DNA from: Diphasiastrum complanatum
Lineage: Eukaryota > Streptophyta > Lycopodiopsida > Lycopodiales > Lycopodiaceae
Assembly: GCA_029204225.1 (NCBI GenBank)
Contig: CM055110.1
Coordinates: forward strand, 44,494,368 to 44,558,367
Direction of reading: 5' to 3'
Length of the DNA stretch: 64,000 nt
Part shown: in pieces, positions 35,200 to 47,100 of the stretch
Layout of the letters: each line of letters starts with the position of its first letter
Position numbering within the stretch: position 1 is the stretch's first letter
The notes under the pieces: generated by a model
Told to the model about the DNA's origin: nothing
Seen by the model: the letters and a program-made list of their open reading frames with translations, nothing else
Database searches by the model: none
Position numbers and translations under genes: made by a program

Positions 35200-38100
35200 T
35201 GGAAGCTGCATCAGCATCTTGAAAGGAGTATTGCAAAACTTTGTGAACTGAGATACAGTCCTTTAGCTGCCATTGACCAACTCCCTCTGCAACAGCAGCA
35301 CCCCTAAAATGCAAACAAGGGATGTGAGCAAGGAAATTTATACAGCACAGAAGCATGATAACAATCACCTCAAAGTTTCTGTGATAGCATTACCCAGCCT
35401 ATCTAATGTACGGACAAATTGGAGGGCTTGGATTCAAAAAAACAAAGAATGCATGGAAAATGGGTATCATTCTTTTGAAAAACTCTTTTAATAGTATAAA
35501 GTATGCACCCAAACAATTCGACAATTGAACAAGCTCACTGTAAACAAAGCACTTTCCACATACCTTTACATACCCTGACTGACAGCCTTAGGAGGGCCAT
35601 AATTAAAGTTGTGTATTTTGTGCACGACTACCATTTTTCCTTTGAGCAGTGGATGCATCACAGGGTCCTAAGACACACAGAAGTTCACACATGCTCAAGG
35701 TAAACTTAGACCGCTGTTCTTGACATTGATTAGTATAGCCAATGTGGTGCACTGGCAATGCCAATAAAGGTAGTCAGAAAGTAGTGGCAGGCATAATTCC
35801 CTCCCATCATGAGGATTCCATGTCCAGCTAACAGCACTAATTCATCAGACGTCGAAAGCCTTTGGATGCTGCATATCAGATATACCGCTCTTCTGATTCT
35901 TACTTTCAAAGAGACGGAGCACTTGGCATATTACGTATTATCCACATACAACATTTGGCCAGTGCTATTTATGCCGAGTGCGTTGCTTGTACGACATAAG
36001 GTGTGCAAGATAGTTGCTGATTCGACTTTCAAATACTTGTGTGATAGCAAGGGAATAGTGGGACAGTACTCCCAGGCAGAGTGTGTCTTGAGGACCGATA
36101 TCTTTCAGTGGAAATTTTCACATACAACAACCTTCTATTGTTTTCTATGCCTGATTAATCAAGAGTGCTGCAACTTCCACTTTTTACATTATGGTATGGA
36201 TTAGGCGACGTTTTTGAAAGAAAAAAACAGAACATTCGTATGCTTGAAATCTTTCACATTGTGGATTGCTAGCAGTTTATTGTGAATTTGAGTCACCTCA
36301 CACCAGCCTTCAGGTCAGGCTAAAATCAAATATTTCCATTATACCAACCAAGATCGATCCGAACTTAAAGTATCACGAGTAGACTGGGCTCCAGACCCGC
36401 TAGGGTAGCGGAGACAGTAGTAGCGCAGTTTGTAGGACATTGGGATAGGATTGAAACTTGGGCGATAGATGGAGGACAGAAGCTGAGCAATGATAGTGGT
36501 AGGGCCGGGCAATAGATTAAGAACGGGGTAGCTATGCAAGATCAGATGCAAAAAAGGGGGGACGCAGAGTAATTATTAGAGATCTATTTACACTAGTCTG
36601 GAGGTCCTAATAGGGAACCATCCAGGAAAGCTATTGTAGCAATAGGGGGCAAAGATCACCCAATAATGTCCAAAATCAGGGCCCATGCCCTCAATTAATG
36701 GCACCATTAAGGCCCTGTAATGTAAAACTACTCTAGATTTACATGCAGTTTTCCATTGACCGGTAGTAATTTAATTCAGAAACTCTACTATGTTTTGAGC
36801 ATCCCAAAAGATGGGTGGTCCTTCACAAATGAAGTTTTATTTTCTCTAAGAGCGTCAATGGTGATACCAAGCTTCTAACTTACCTTAGATTGCAAACAAT
36901 GAGTGTGTGTGTTGATAATACAAATAAGCTTAGGGTAGCTAAACATTGAGAAATGTAGCTTTTAGGGCATCTCCAAAGATGAAAAACTTTGCCAATCATG
37001 TACCTTTGATAGGGCAGAGTCAAGAAGAGTATATACCTAGATGTTCAGCATACTATGACATCCTTGGAAAACACATACCATTGCATAATTCATTACATTG
37101 TGCTATTACTTATAATATGATTAGAGTGTGGTATCGAATAGAATATACAGCAACAGTGGCAGCGGTGCACAACTGGTTAATTCACCTCACAATAGATATA
37201 GCATCAATTACATACTCTCATCCATGGCACCCATATCACCATCACCAAGTAGTCTTTCAGCATTTGGGCTATTGGGTACATTTAGGCATACCTTGGCACA
37301 AGCACAATCACATCAAAATTTGTAGGATGATAGCTAAAGTGGATATTTTGAATCGACAACGGTAATTGTTTACTTATATTTCTCTGCTTCATATTTCTAG
37401 GGATTGAGAAGGATTAGACACAACTTCAATGATATGATCCACTAGACAACAAAGTCATAGTCCACCTAATAAATCCTCTCAAAATACTTCAGAATACTAC
37501 TCTTACACCTCTTGTAATGGTAATTGGAGATCTTTAGAATTGTGTATTTGATTGAGTCAATTGTGTTGACAGGCATTAGGGATGCATGGCCTTTGTCTTC
37601 GATTGCAGATACATTTGACTAGATACTAAGATGGAGCAGTGGTTTCTTGACCTTGTACCAACATCAAAAACTTTTGACCACCTTTGGACACCACTTGATT
37701 TCAGGATCAAGTAAATCAATTCAAGAACTTCTCACGACATCCTGCCACCAACCAATTTAGCATTGTGTGTTTCCATCCAAGGCAATTCCAAGACGATATT
37801 GTCCCACGCTGATTAATGACATTCCAGTCTAGAATTTCCTTATACATTCTGATTCAAAGGGAACAGATGAGCAATTTTATAGATGGGTCTCGTGGTTACA
37901 TTGGAATGGCCACTACAGCCGTAGGATCTTCCATCAAGGGTACTGGAGTCATCGAGCAACTGCTTCTTATAATAAGTTCCATGGCACCCTTGGGTAAATT
38001 AGAGCTTGTAGGACATCAAATGCCACGAATTAATTGTGCCTCCTACCACTCATGTTGGAATATAAATGGAAATGATATTTACCATAGGTTACTTTGACCC

Positions 38101-41100
38101 AAAAGGTCGAGAGTTGTGTAACCATGGTCATTTATTATATTAGGCCTACTAAACTTAGAGTTAGCTAAGTTAGTATGAAATTAACTTGGTAGGGACTCAT
38201 GCGTCCACTAGGCCTACTTGTGACATTAAGTACCCCAACTTGACATATTGGAGGTACCTTATTCTTTCTATGTAACTTATAGAAAGTTGGATAGTCAATA
38301 GCCAATAGTCATGAAGTTAGATAGTCATCTTGGATTATATATATGTAAGCATCCCATTTGTATGAGACACTTTTTTAAGCAATACTGACTATTCTTCTTG
38401 GCTGTCCACGAATTTCTACAAGAGGGTTTCTAGCCATCTCTCTCTTTCTTTTGAGAATGCTTTGTGTGATTGAATAGTTAAGATCCTGGATCCTTAGGCT
38501 TCTATTTCCTACATGGTATCAGAGCCTTTAGGTGATCATATTGCTTGCAGGAGGGCGCCTAATAGGAAGCTATCTTCTTCCCCTTTTGGTTGCAGAAAAT
38601 CATCAAGCTGCTGATTTCTGCAGGAGAAGAATCTGTTCATCTTCTTATAGCTTTTTTGCAGGAAATTGCAGGGCACCTTCACTTATTTGAGAGCTAGCAG
38701 TAGGGCGCCCATGCTCAAACCAATTGCATGTGATCTTGACTCAATTACATGCTGAAAATTTCAGATTTACTTCTTAAATGAAGATACATGTGTTTTGGAC
38801 ACATTTCTTGCTGAAATTTCCCTGTTGGTGAGCTTGGAGTAGGGCGCTACCATCAGCTCTATATGCACATAGTGTGCACTCTTTTCAGCCACAAATTTCT
38901 GGTTTTGGTTTTGGCTTCATTCGAAGTCTACCTATTTGTGAGCATTCTGTTTTTTGTGCAGAAATCAGCCACCTATTCCATTACTTGTTGAGCAAATTGC
39001 ATGTGGAGTATTGCAATCTATTGTGCTCATAATTTCAGTTTTGAGGTTGCTACCCTTTGAGTAGATTTTGTCTTGGAAAGTCTATTTCCTATCTACTACA
39101 AGCTGATTTTTCTGTTATGGCTAAAGAATCGGAGTCTATTGGTTCTTTATTTAATGAAGAGAGTCTGGATGGCACAAACTATTCCTTGTGGTGCTACATG
39201 ATAAAGAACCTTCTAATTGCTAAAGGTTTGTGGGAGGGCCTACCTCACAAGTTCTGGCTGAAGCGGTTATAACGTCCTACTAAAGCCTTGAAGGTATTAA
39301 CTCCTTATGAAGTTTGGTATGGTAAGAAGCCTACTGTTTCTCACTTACGCATCTTTGGTTGCATGGCTTACGCTTTCATTCCCGATAAGCTAAGAACCAA
39401 GCTTGATGATAAAGGAGTTAAATGCATATTTGTTGGTTATAGTAGCGAAAGCAAGGGCTATAGGTTGTTTAATATGGATAGTAATAAAATCATAGTGAGT
39501 CGTGATGTTCATTTTGATGACAAAATCTCCTATGATGTTGCGCCCACTCATGTCATGAAAGGGGACTTCCCCCATGATGCATATGTTGAAATATTTCCAG
39601 ATTTGGTTTTGCCATCTAATCATGAAGAGAAGGGACTGCCATCTACTTCTGTGGACAGCCCACTACTCCTTCAATTTTACAGCCCATAGTTCATCAAGAA
39701 GAACCTATTTATGGTGAAGAGCAGCCTGTTGAAGACATTGGACAGCAAGGTCCAAATTCGGAAAACATTGGACAGCAAGGTCCAAGTTCGGAACACTTTG
39801 GACAGCAAAGTGTTGACAAAGGTAAGGCTGTTGGACAGCCCAAACCAGTCCCTAAATGGTTGTTGCAGACTTTGCAGAACAGCAAAGTGGATCATTTCTA
39901 TGAAGGGAAGACTCGTGCCTCTACTAAATCAGTAGAATTTGCTGATTTTTCTAATTTTGCTCTTATTTCTATTGAGGATGGTGCAGTAAAACATGTTTTT
40001 TATGAGCAAGCCAGAGGAGTAAAATGTTGGGAGGATACGATGCAAGAGGAGTACAACTCACTCATGAAGAACCACACTTGGGTTCTTGTTGATCTTCCAC
40101 ATGGGGCAGAAATCTTCATCTCTCAACAACGATACATTGGGCAGATGTTGAAACAATCTTCTTTTTTCAAGTCACTGCAAGTTGATGCATATGATAGATG
40201 CATTAGTGAAAAGTTTCATGCGAAACCTTTTCAATTTGATGTTTTAGCAAAGGCTGAAAAATTCAAGCACTCTTTGGAACCTTTTTGTACTAATCGAGGA
40301 GGGAGTCAACATGTGTCAATTAGTACTTTTGTTCAAAGTGTTAAGAGTGAGCATTTGATTGGAGAAAATTTTTCATTACTTGAAGAATCTTCTATGTCAT
40401 CCCATACCTCTTCGAGGGACAGCTTTGATGACACCATCGTTGATGCATCTCTTGATAGTTTGCCAAATTTTTATGATGAAGACGTTGGACAGCGGATTTA
40501 GTCATCTTCTTTTGGTCATTTACAACCCATTTTACATCATGAGCAGTCCATTATGCTTCAGGAACAGCCTGCGGAAGATTATGGACAACATGGTCCATGC
40601 TGGGAACACTTGCGGCAGCAAAGTGTTGAACAGCCCATAACAGTTCCCTGTCGGCTATTGGAGACTTTGCAGGACAACAAAGAAATGTCTTACTACGAAG
40701 GGAAGGCACATGCCTCTTTAAAATCAGTACCTCTTGCTGATTTTTTTGGTTCTACACTTACTCTTCATCATGATGTTGGTACATTGCCTATTCTATGTGA
40801 GCAAGTCATTGATGGTAAGGTTCGGGAGGATGTGATGTCAAAAGAGTTTGGTACTCTTTTTTATTGTCCTTATGATAACAAGTATTTTCGAATAATGTGG
40901 GAGCCTATGATGGATTATAGGTCCATGTTTCGACTTATTGCCGAGTTTATGTTGGTTCCCTACTTCGGATGGAGCATGCAAATCCTCACCCTTCGACTTG
41001 ATGCTTCATTATTACGCATTCTTTTCCTTTTATATGTTGGACATGATTGGGGATGAGATTTCGACTACTTCGGTGCGAAGTTTATTTGGCGACATGAAGT

Positions 41101-44100
41101 TCAGACAGCAAGTTGCATTTTTCGCTTTCGAGAAGTTACTTCATGTTATGTTATGCATTTCCATTTAAGGAGGGTGTTGGAATATAAATGGAAATGATAT
41201 TTTACCATAGGTTACTTGGACCCAAAAGGTCGAGAGTTGTGTAACCATGGTCATTTATTATATTAGGCCTACTAAACTTAGAGTTAGCTAAGTTAGTATG
41301 AAATTAACTTGGTAGGGACTCATGGGTCCACTAGGCCTAATTGTGACATTAAGTACCCCAACTTGACATATTGGAGGTACCTTATTCTTTCTGTGTAACT
41401 TATAGAAAGTTGGATAGTCAATAGTCAAGTAGTTGGAAAGCCAATAGTCAAGTAGTTGGAACGCCAATGGTCATGAAGTTAGATAGTCATCTTGGATTAT
41501 ATATATGTGTGCATCCCATTTGTATGAGACACTTTTGTAAGCAATACTGACTATTCTCCTTGGCTGTCCACGAGTTTCTACAAGAGGGTTTCTAGCCATC
41601 TCTCTTTCTTTTGAGAATGCTTTGTGTGATTGAATAGTTAAGATCCTGGATCCTTAGGCTTCTATTTCCTACAACTCAGCTATTCTCTATTGACCCAAAA
41701 AAGATGGCATCAAGTTCTTATTGGATGTCCCTGGTTCCCTACGAGTCCTGTTCATCCTCTTTTGTATTCCTTGATTTGATTATCAACCATCATTGGAGCT
41801 GACCCATTTGTTTTGAGGATCTACAATTAGCAACAATATGCCTCCATTTTTCGCAATTGAGACAAAAACTTAGTTTTATTTGACTGAATGCCATGACCTC
41901 ATTGGCCTGGTGTTGTGCACCCAATATTCTGTTGTAACTCTTGTCAACGCCGCTTTTTGTAGGGGGCTGATTTCCACGGGAGATGCCTCATCTTGATTTT
42001 CTTCAATGCTTACTAGTCCTTTGGATCGTTTGATTGACTATTCAACAAGGTCCACGAAAACACATGGTTGTACTGCATCACAAGGAGGTTCATCCTGGTC
42101 CTATTCGACCATTCAGCTCATGTCTAGAATATGGATTTGAGTAGCGTGGAACTCCTGGATAATGCTAGATATCCCCTTCGTTTCAACTGCCATAGTATTT
42201 CTCAAGCATTTTTTATGCAATGACCTCTTTTCCAAACCGCAACAAGAGGTATATATTGGAGTCGTTTGCTCTATTCCCACTGTTGAAACCCAATCAATGT
42301 TGTCATTTAAGAACATATGTGAAATGAGCTGGGTGTCCAAATGTTGAGCTTGTTTGAGTTGGAGATGTTCATTCAACTCATGAATCTACCATTCCAAGAC
42401 TCCCAATTTCAGGCTTCCATTGAATGCTCAAGTCCTGATGCTTGCCAGGACCTTAGTTACCAGTTTATTGTTGACAGAAATTTATTTGTTTCCCATACTT
42501 ACCTTTGTTCTTTGCTTAATGTTGGTAAGAAATGTAGTCTCTCTACTAGACAAGGTCCTGTCATGTCAGAAGTGCCCATTTCTTTTGCCTAGACAAAAAT
42601 AAAAAAATTTCACACCAAAATTAGAAATTTTAATTGTACTCGCTCTATTATGATTCAGAAATCTTCTCTCCCTTCCTCTCTTCTTCCTTACCTGATTTTT
42701 AGCTATCAATTTACTCATTTTCCAAAAACTTCTAAATTTGGTCTCTCTCCCTTTTGCTGATGGGTACCACCCTCCCAGCACGGGCATGGACTTCCTTTGA
42801 ACATCATCCCAATCACAAGTAGCATTGTGGATCCATCGATTGACCGATTACTCTTTATCACAAAGGACCCAAGCATATACCATTGCGTGCAAATCGATGT
42901 ATGCAAAGCAGGTTCCTGAAAATCTTGCTTATCACAAAATTGAAACACATTATGTTAGTCTACCAATGTTTCTTTAATCTCAGCAATTAGCGTTCAAAAA
43001 GGTAGGCAGTACTATTTAAGAAAAAGTTTTTGTAGCAAATATTCTCTCTTTGCCCTTCATGCCACAGCAGCCAGTCTCCAATTTCACTTGATCTTGACTT
43101 TGTTTTGCTCATTAATAGACGGAAACGAAACTTGTTGAAAGCACACTGATTCTGATTGATCGCACAATAAGTTCTATGTGGCAGGTCCTTCAAGTATCTG
43201 TTGTTGCCCAAATGTCCTCTTGTCTTGAAGAACTTTGTTGCCAGTGACAGAGTTCTTCCTTGGTGAACCACCTTCTCAGCACGCATATGGTTAGTTTCAA
43301 CATCTCCAGCACCCTTTGATCTCATCACTTCTCTCTCTGACGATAACAAAAGGATTTTTCAAGTCCTTGTTCTCACTGGAAGATGGAATCCCACCAAACA
43401 ATGCTCCAATCAGTGCACTCGCACCTCCTACAATTGGATACATCCATTGAAGACATCAAGCAGGAAATTATATCTATCACAGGTGAAGCCCAAGTTGCTA
43501 CTTCAGCTAAGATCCAACGACTTGAAAGTAAAGTGGATCAGCACCTTGCGGCCGTCCAATCTTGGTCAGATGTTCTCAAAGAAGGTAAATCCGACCAGTA
43601 CACATGGGTTAAAGGTCCACGTGAAGACGCTCCGGGTTCGTTCATCTCTGCTACACTTAATGAGAGACGGCTGCGTGAGCAAAAGGCCCTTAATGGTCAT
43701 GTACTGGGCATCTCTGATTCTCAGGATGCTATTGGTGAAGCCATACAGTTTTTTAAAAGTTACTCTCCAGCACCACGACTAAGGCTTGGACAGAGCATGG
43801 CGTACAAAGAAAGATGCTAGTACCTTTGTCATGCGCTTCACTTTGATGGAGGCTTGACGAGATGCACTACAGCAACGACCTAAACCACAAGATACTAAAT
43901 ACTAAGATCTTTCTGGACAAAGATCTCACCTTTGTTCAAGTTATGGAACGCAAGAAAGCCCTTCAGGAAGCCAAAGATACCAGCAGATACCTGATCTACA
44001 GCGATGGTATCATCATTTCGTTTCGCTGAGTCCAAATAGAAGCGTGTAGTGTAATAGATTTTGAGGTATAGTTTGAGTCTGAGATTGAGAAATGAAGAGT

Positions 44101-47100
44101 TTTTCCAGTTGAACCTGTAAGTGGCCTTTGTACCACATAATCCTGGACTAATACTCTCTTCTTAGTTAATGTTGGTTTTTCTTTATTAGTTTCTGTTTAG
44201 ACGGCATTGATCCGTCAAGTTCCCATCATACTTCAATGTACTTTGTTGTCTTATATGCCTTTTGGCATGGAAACAACATTAAACAGCTCTTTCTTTCTTT
44301 CTTTCTTGCTAGTTTGCTTCTCAGTTCATCTGGGTATCTTGTCTGTTGTGCATGCAACTCCCAAAATGTCATTTCAAGCTAAAAACATAACGAAGTTACT
44401 GGGATAGTTGCAAATACATAGGCATCCAATCATCTCCCATATGAAGGGGCCAATGAAGCTGGCTAAAGTAGTTAAGAACCTGGAGTCCCTACACGGTTGA
44501 AAGAGGTTCAACACTCCTCTCCTCATGTTTGGCACCATGACATAAATGTGATCAGGGTGATCCATACTTCAATGTCAAGAAGCAGTCTTCGGATTGAAAG
44601 AACAAGTAAAAAATCTAAGAGACATTTCCAATGGATGCATGGGTGGTAGACTACCTTGAAACAGGACTGTTGACAGAATCCTCAATGATACTGACAGCCT
44701 CTGCTTTTCGACCTGGCTCGAGAAGAAAAAGCATCTCTGCTGCAGCCACTCTATGCTGCAGGGACTCTGCTGAGCGCCCAAAGAAAGTGAAATACAAGCT
44801 GAGTTCACTTTTCCCCTTAGTAAGTAATGAAATTCAGCAACAAAATTAGTTCATCTTAATACACCTTGTGATACTGACTTGTTTTTTTAAAGCATTAAGG
44901 CATAGCAAGGAATCCATGCTCGACTTGAAAATTGCAAAGACATAACACATCTTCAAGTACAACTGAGAACCTACCATGGTGAACATCCAAATAGCTTTGG
45001 TTGATCTCCAGCAGAGATTTTTCACCAAAATTCCTATAGAAACAAAGTGAGGAATTTTATCAGCTAAAAAAAACAAATAGAAAATGATAACCCCCAAGGG
45101 TAAAATATATGTTATAAACACATGGGTGAATACGTCATAAAATTTCTCTCAATAGAAAGAACACTTCAAAGCTTATCAGCCGAAAAATGAAATACTGATA
45201 AGCACATACTTCAAAGAGGATCTCTCCACAGTAAGAACACTTCGAACTAGGTTATCAGCTGAAGTTTCTGGAGCGGAAAGCTTGTCCATAGTACTGAAAA
45301 ATCGTATCTGCACCAGCAATAAGAAAACCAAGTTATGTAATCACAGAAACATATTTCCTTTTACAAATATATATACCTCTACTATGAGATATTTCTTCAT
45401 GCATGGAAAGTTTTAGTTATTACAAACGTCCATACTTCAAGTGCTGCTTTTCAGAGAGGAGTTTCCTACAAAACTGAACTTCTGAGGAAGACTTTTGTCA
45501 AAAGTGCTTCTTGTTGAGTTGGTACTAATAAAGCTATAGTATTGAGTTCTTTGATTTGAAAAACCGACTTGAATCTTCTCAGCAAAGTGCTATCTGTGAA
45601 ATTTAAAATTTCTGCATGAGAAGCTGTTTTTTATGCAGAATTCTAACTAACTATACAGGATAATGTGACCTCCCTGTTCTGAACAGTTTCAGTTCGATTT
45701 GTTTGATTATTTTTTCAATAGTTCCAATGTACACAAAAAATCCTCCAAAAGAGACTTCCTGCTTCAGATTATTTCAAGCGTCAAACTATGTTTTATAGAA
45801 ACATTCACATCTACACGACACCAACAATTTCACAGGCAGAAGCTACACAGCCCAATGTTTACTGGCTGTTGATAGAGAATATTTTTCAATAGCTGCATTC
45901 GAGTCAGCATTCAATAGCTTCAACTTTTACCCTTTTTATTGATTTGGAGACTTTGACGTGTATAGAACCTTCCTGCACGGTTCTTTTGTTTTGTTCTTAT
46001 AATTGCGAGGCTTGGCAAAATAATAATTTGTGCACGGTCTTGAGATAAATATTTTCCAAATGTCACATATCTTCGGCCTCCCACCGGGACATAGTTTTTC
46101 AGGCATCATTGATGGGTCGTTCTTGGGGCACACAGTAAAGTCTTCAAGTGAAAATTTATTCCTCGTAGCATTTCATTCACAATAATCTGTCAGTTATGAT
46201 TCTACTACACCGCGATTCATTTCTTAGTTAAAATCTGACCAGATGCCCAGCAGGCCTTCATTTAGTAGTCCAATATTCCTCCATGTCTTCAGTTCTTTTA
46301 TGACGTCTTTTCCCTGATCCCATGGCTTGGTGAGTTTTATTATCACCTTTTAAGACACCCTCCTAGAAAATAAAAGAAAAAGACTAATACACTTGTAATT
46401 TTTTGGAGTAGGCCTTATAGATCTAAGGGCACGTTTTTTCAAGTAAAAGTACTTAACTGGTGAATTTATAAATAATGCATTGATGTACGAAGAAACATTG
46501 TGAGGCATAATTCCATGTACGGTTTCTTGTTGATCATAGAAATCAGCACTCCTAACATATAACTGTAGATGTGATGTCCAACTATAAATTTGTTTTACTT
46601 TTATGATATAACAGTACATGTGACATCCGACTACAGATTTGTTAAGAAGAATAGATGCTATTTAGAATAGACAAGACCTCAAAAAATTGTAAAGCGCGTG
46701 CGGCGGGCGTGTGGGCTCTGGGGATCCTTTAAGAGTGATCTTGGCCTCATAATCCCAAGAATAACTCATTAGAAACCCAGTACGCAGAAAGGCACTAGGT
46801 GTGTGACAATGTACTTTGCAAAGTCTTGTCTAATAATATCTTCGACATCTGATAAGAAACCATGATTTAAGGAGAATCCTTATGATTCTAGAAGAATTAA
46901 GGAACCCACAATTCTGTAGATCAAAGATCAAGAACTCAAGAACCTCATCCCTTACCACTTAAAAGAAGCTTTAGATGCATGTGAAGTCGTACATGTACAA
47001 GTCCCCAGCCCATTTCTCTCAAGTGCAAGAGTCTACTTTCATGCTGCTTCTCTCCTCATGCCACTTGGAGGATCACTCTCCCTCTCCCTCTTCAATCCTT

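Larger units (their letters stand above)
38053..41673 (+). mobile_element. non-autonomous Ty1/copia element with intact ends in NAA15 intron 19
   Basis: The LTRs (38053-38513 and 41175-41673) both begin TGTTGGAATATAAATGG and end TTCCTACA and are nearly identical, apart from a small insertion in the right one. The flanks are a perfect 5-bp duplication, ACTCA (38048-38052 and 41674-41678). The primer-binding site follows the left LTR directly and a purine tract (AAGGAGGG) precedes the right one. The interior is a chimera of short gag, integrase C-terminus and pre-RT pieces with the catalytic parts deleted, so movement would need proteins in trans. Near-identical LTRs imply a recent insertion. 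It lies opposite to NAA15 transcription. Confidence 0.93.
35304..44654 (-). other. NAA15 intron 19, 9.35 kb
   Basis: It lies between IEDSVNSPVS (exon 19) and GAAVAEGVGQWQLKDC (exon 20), which are contiguous in the family. It contains a complete-ended copia element (38053-41673), a CCHC gag remnant (about 41800-41880) and a LINE ORF1 remnant (43383-44030). The flanks 35304-38052 and 41679-43382 hold no recognised gene apart from that zinc knuckle. Confidence 0.85.

Noticed and set aside
36946-37365. 139-codon + frame
   Set aside because: It has no domain, lies antisense in NAA15 intron 19, and overlaps another frame.
42987-43349. 120-codon minus-strand frame in NAA15 intron 19
   Set aside because: No known motif, and no splice signals that would insert it in phase between exons 19 and 20, which are already contiguous in the family.
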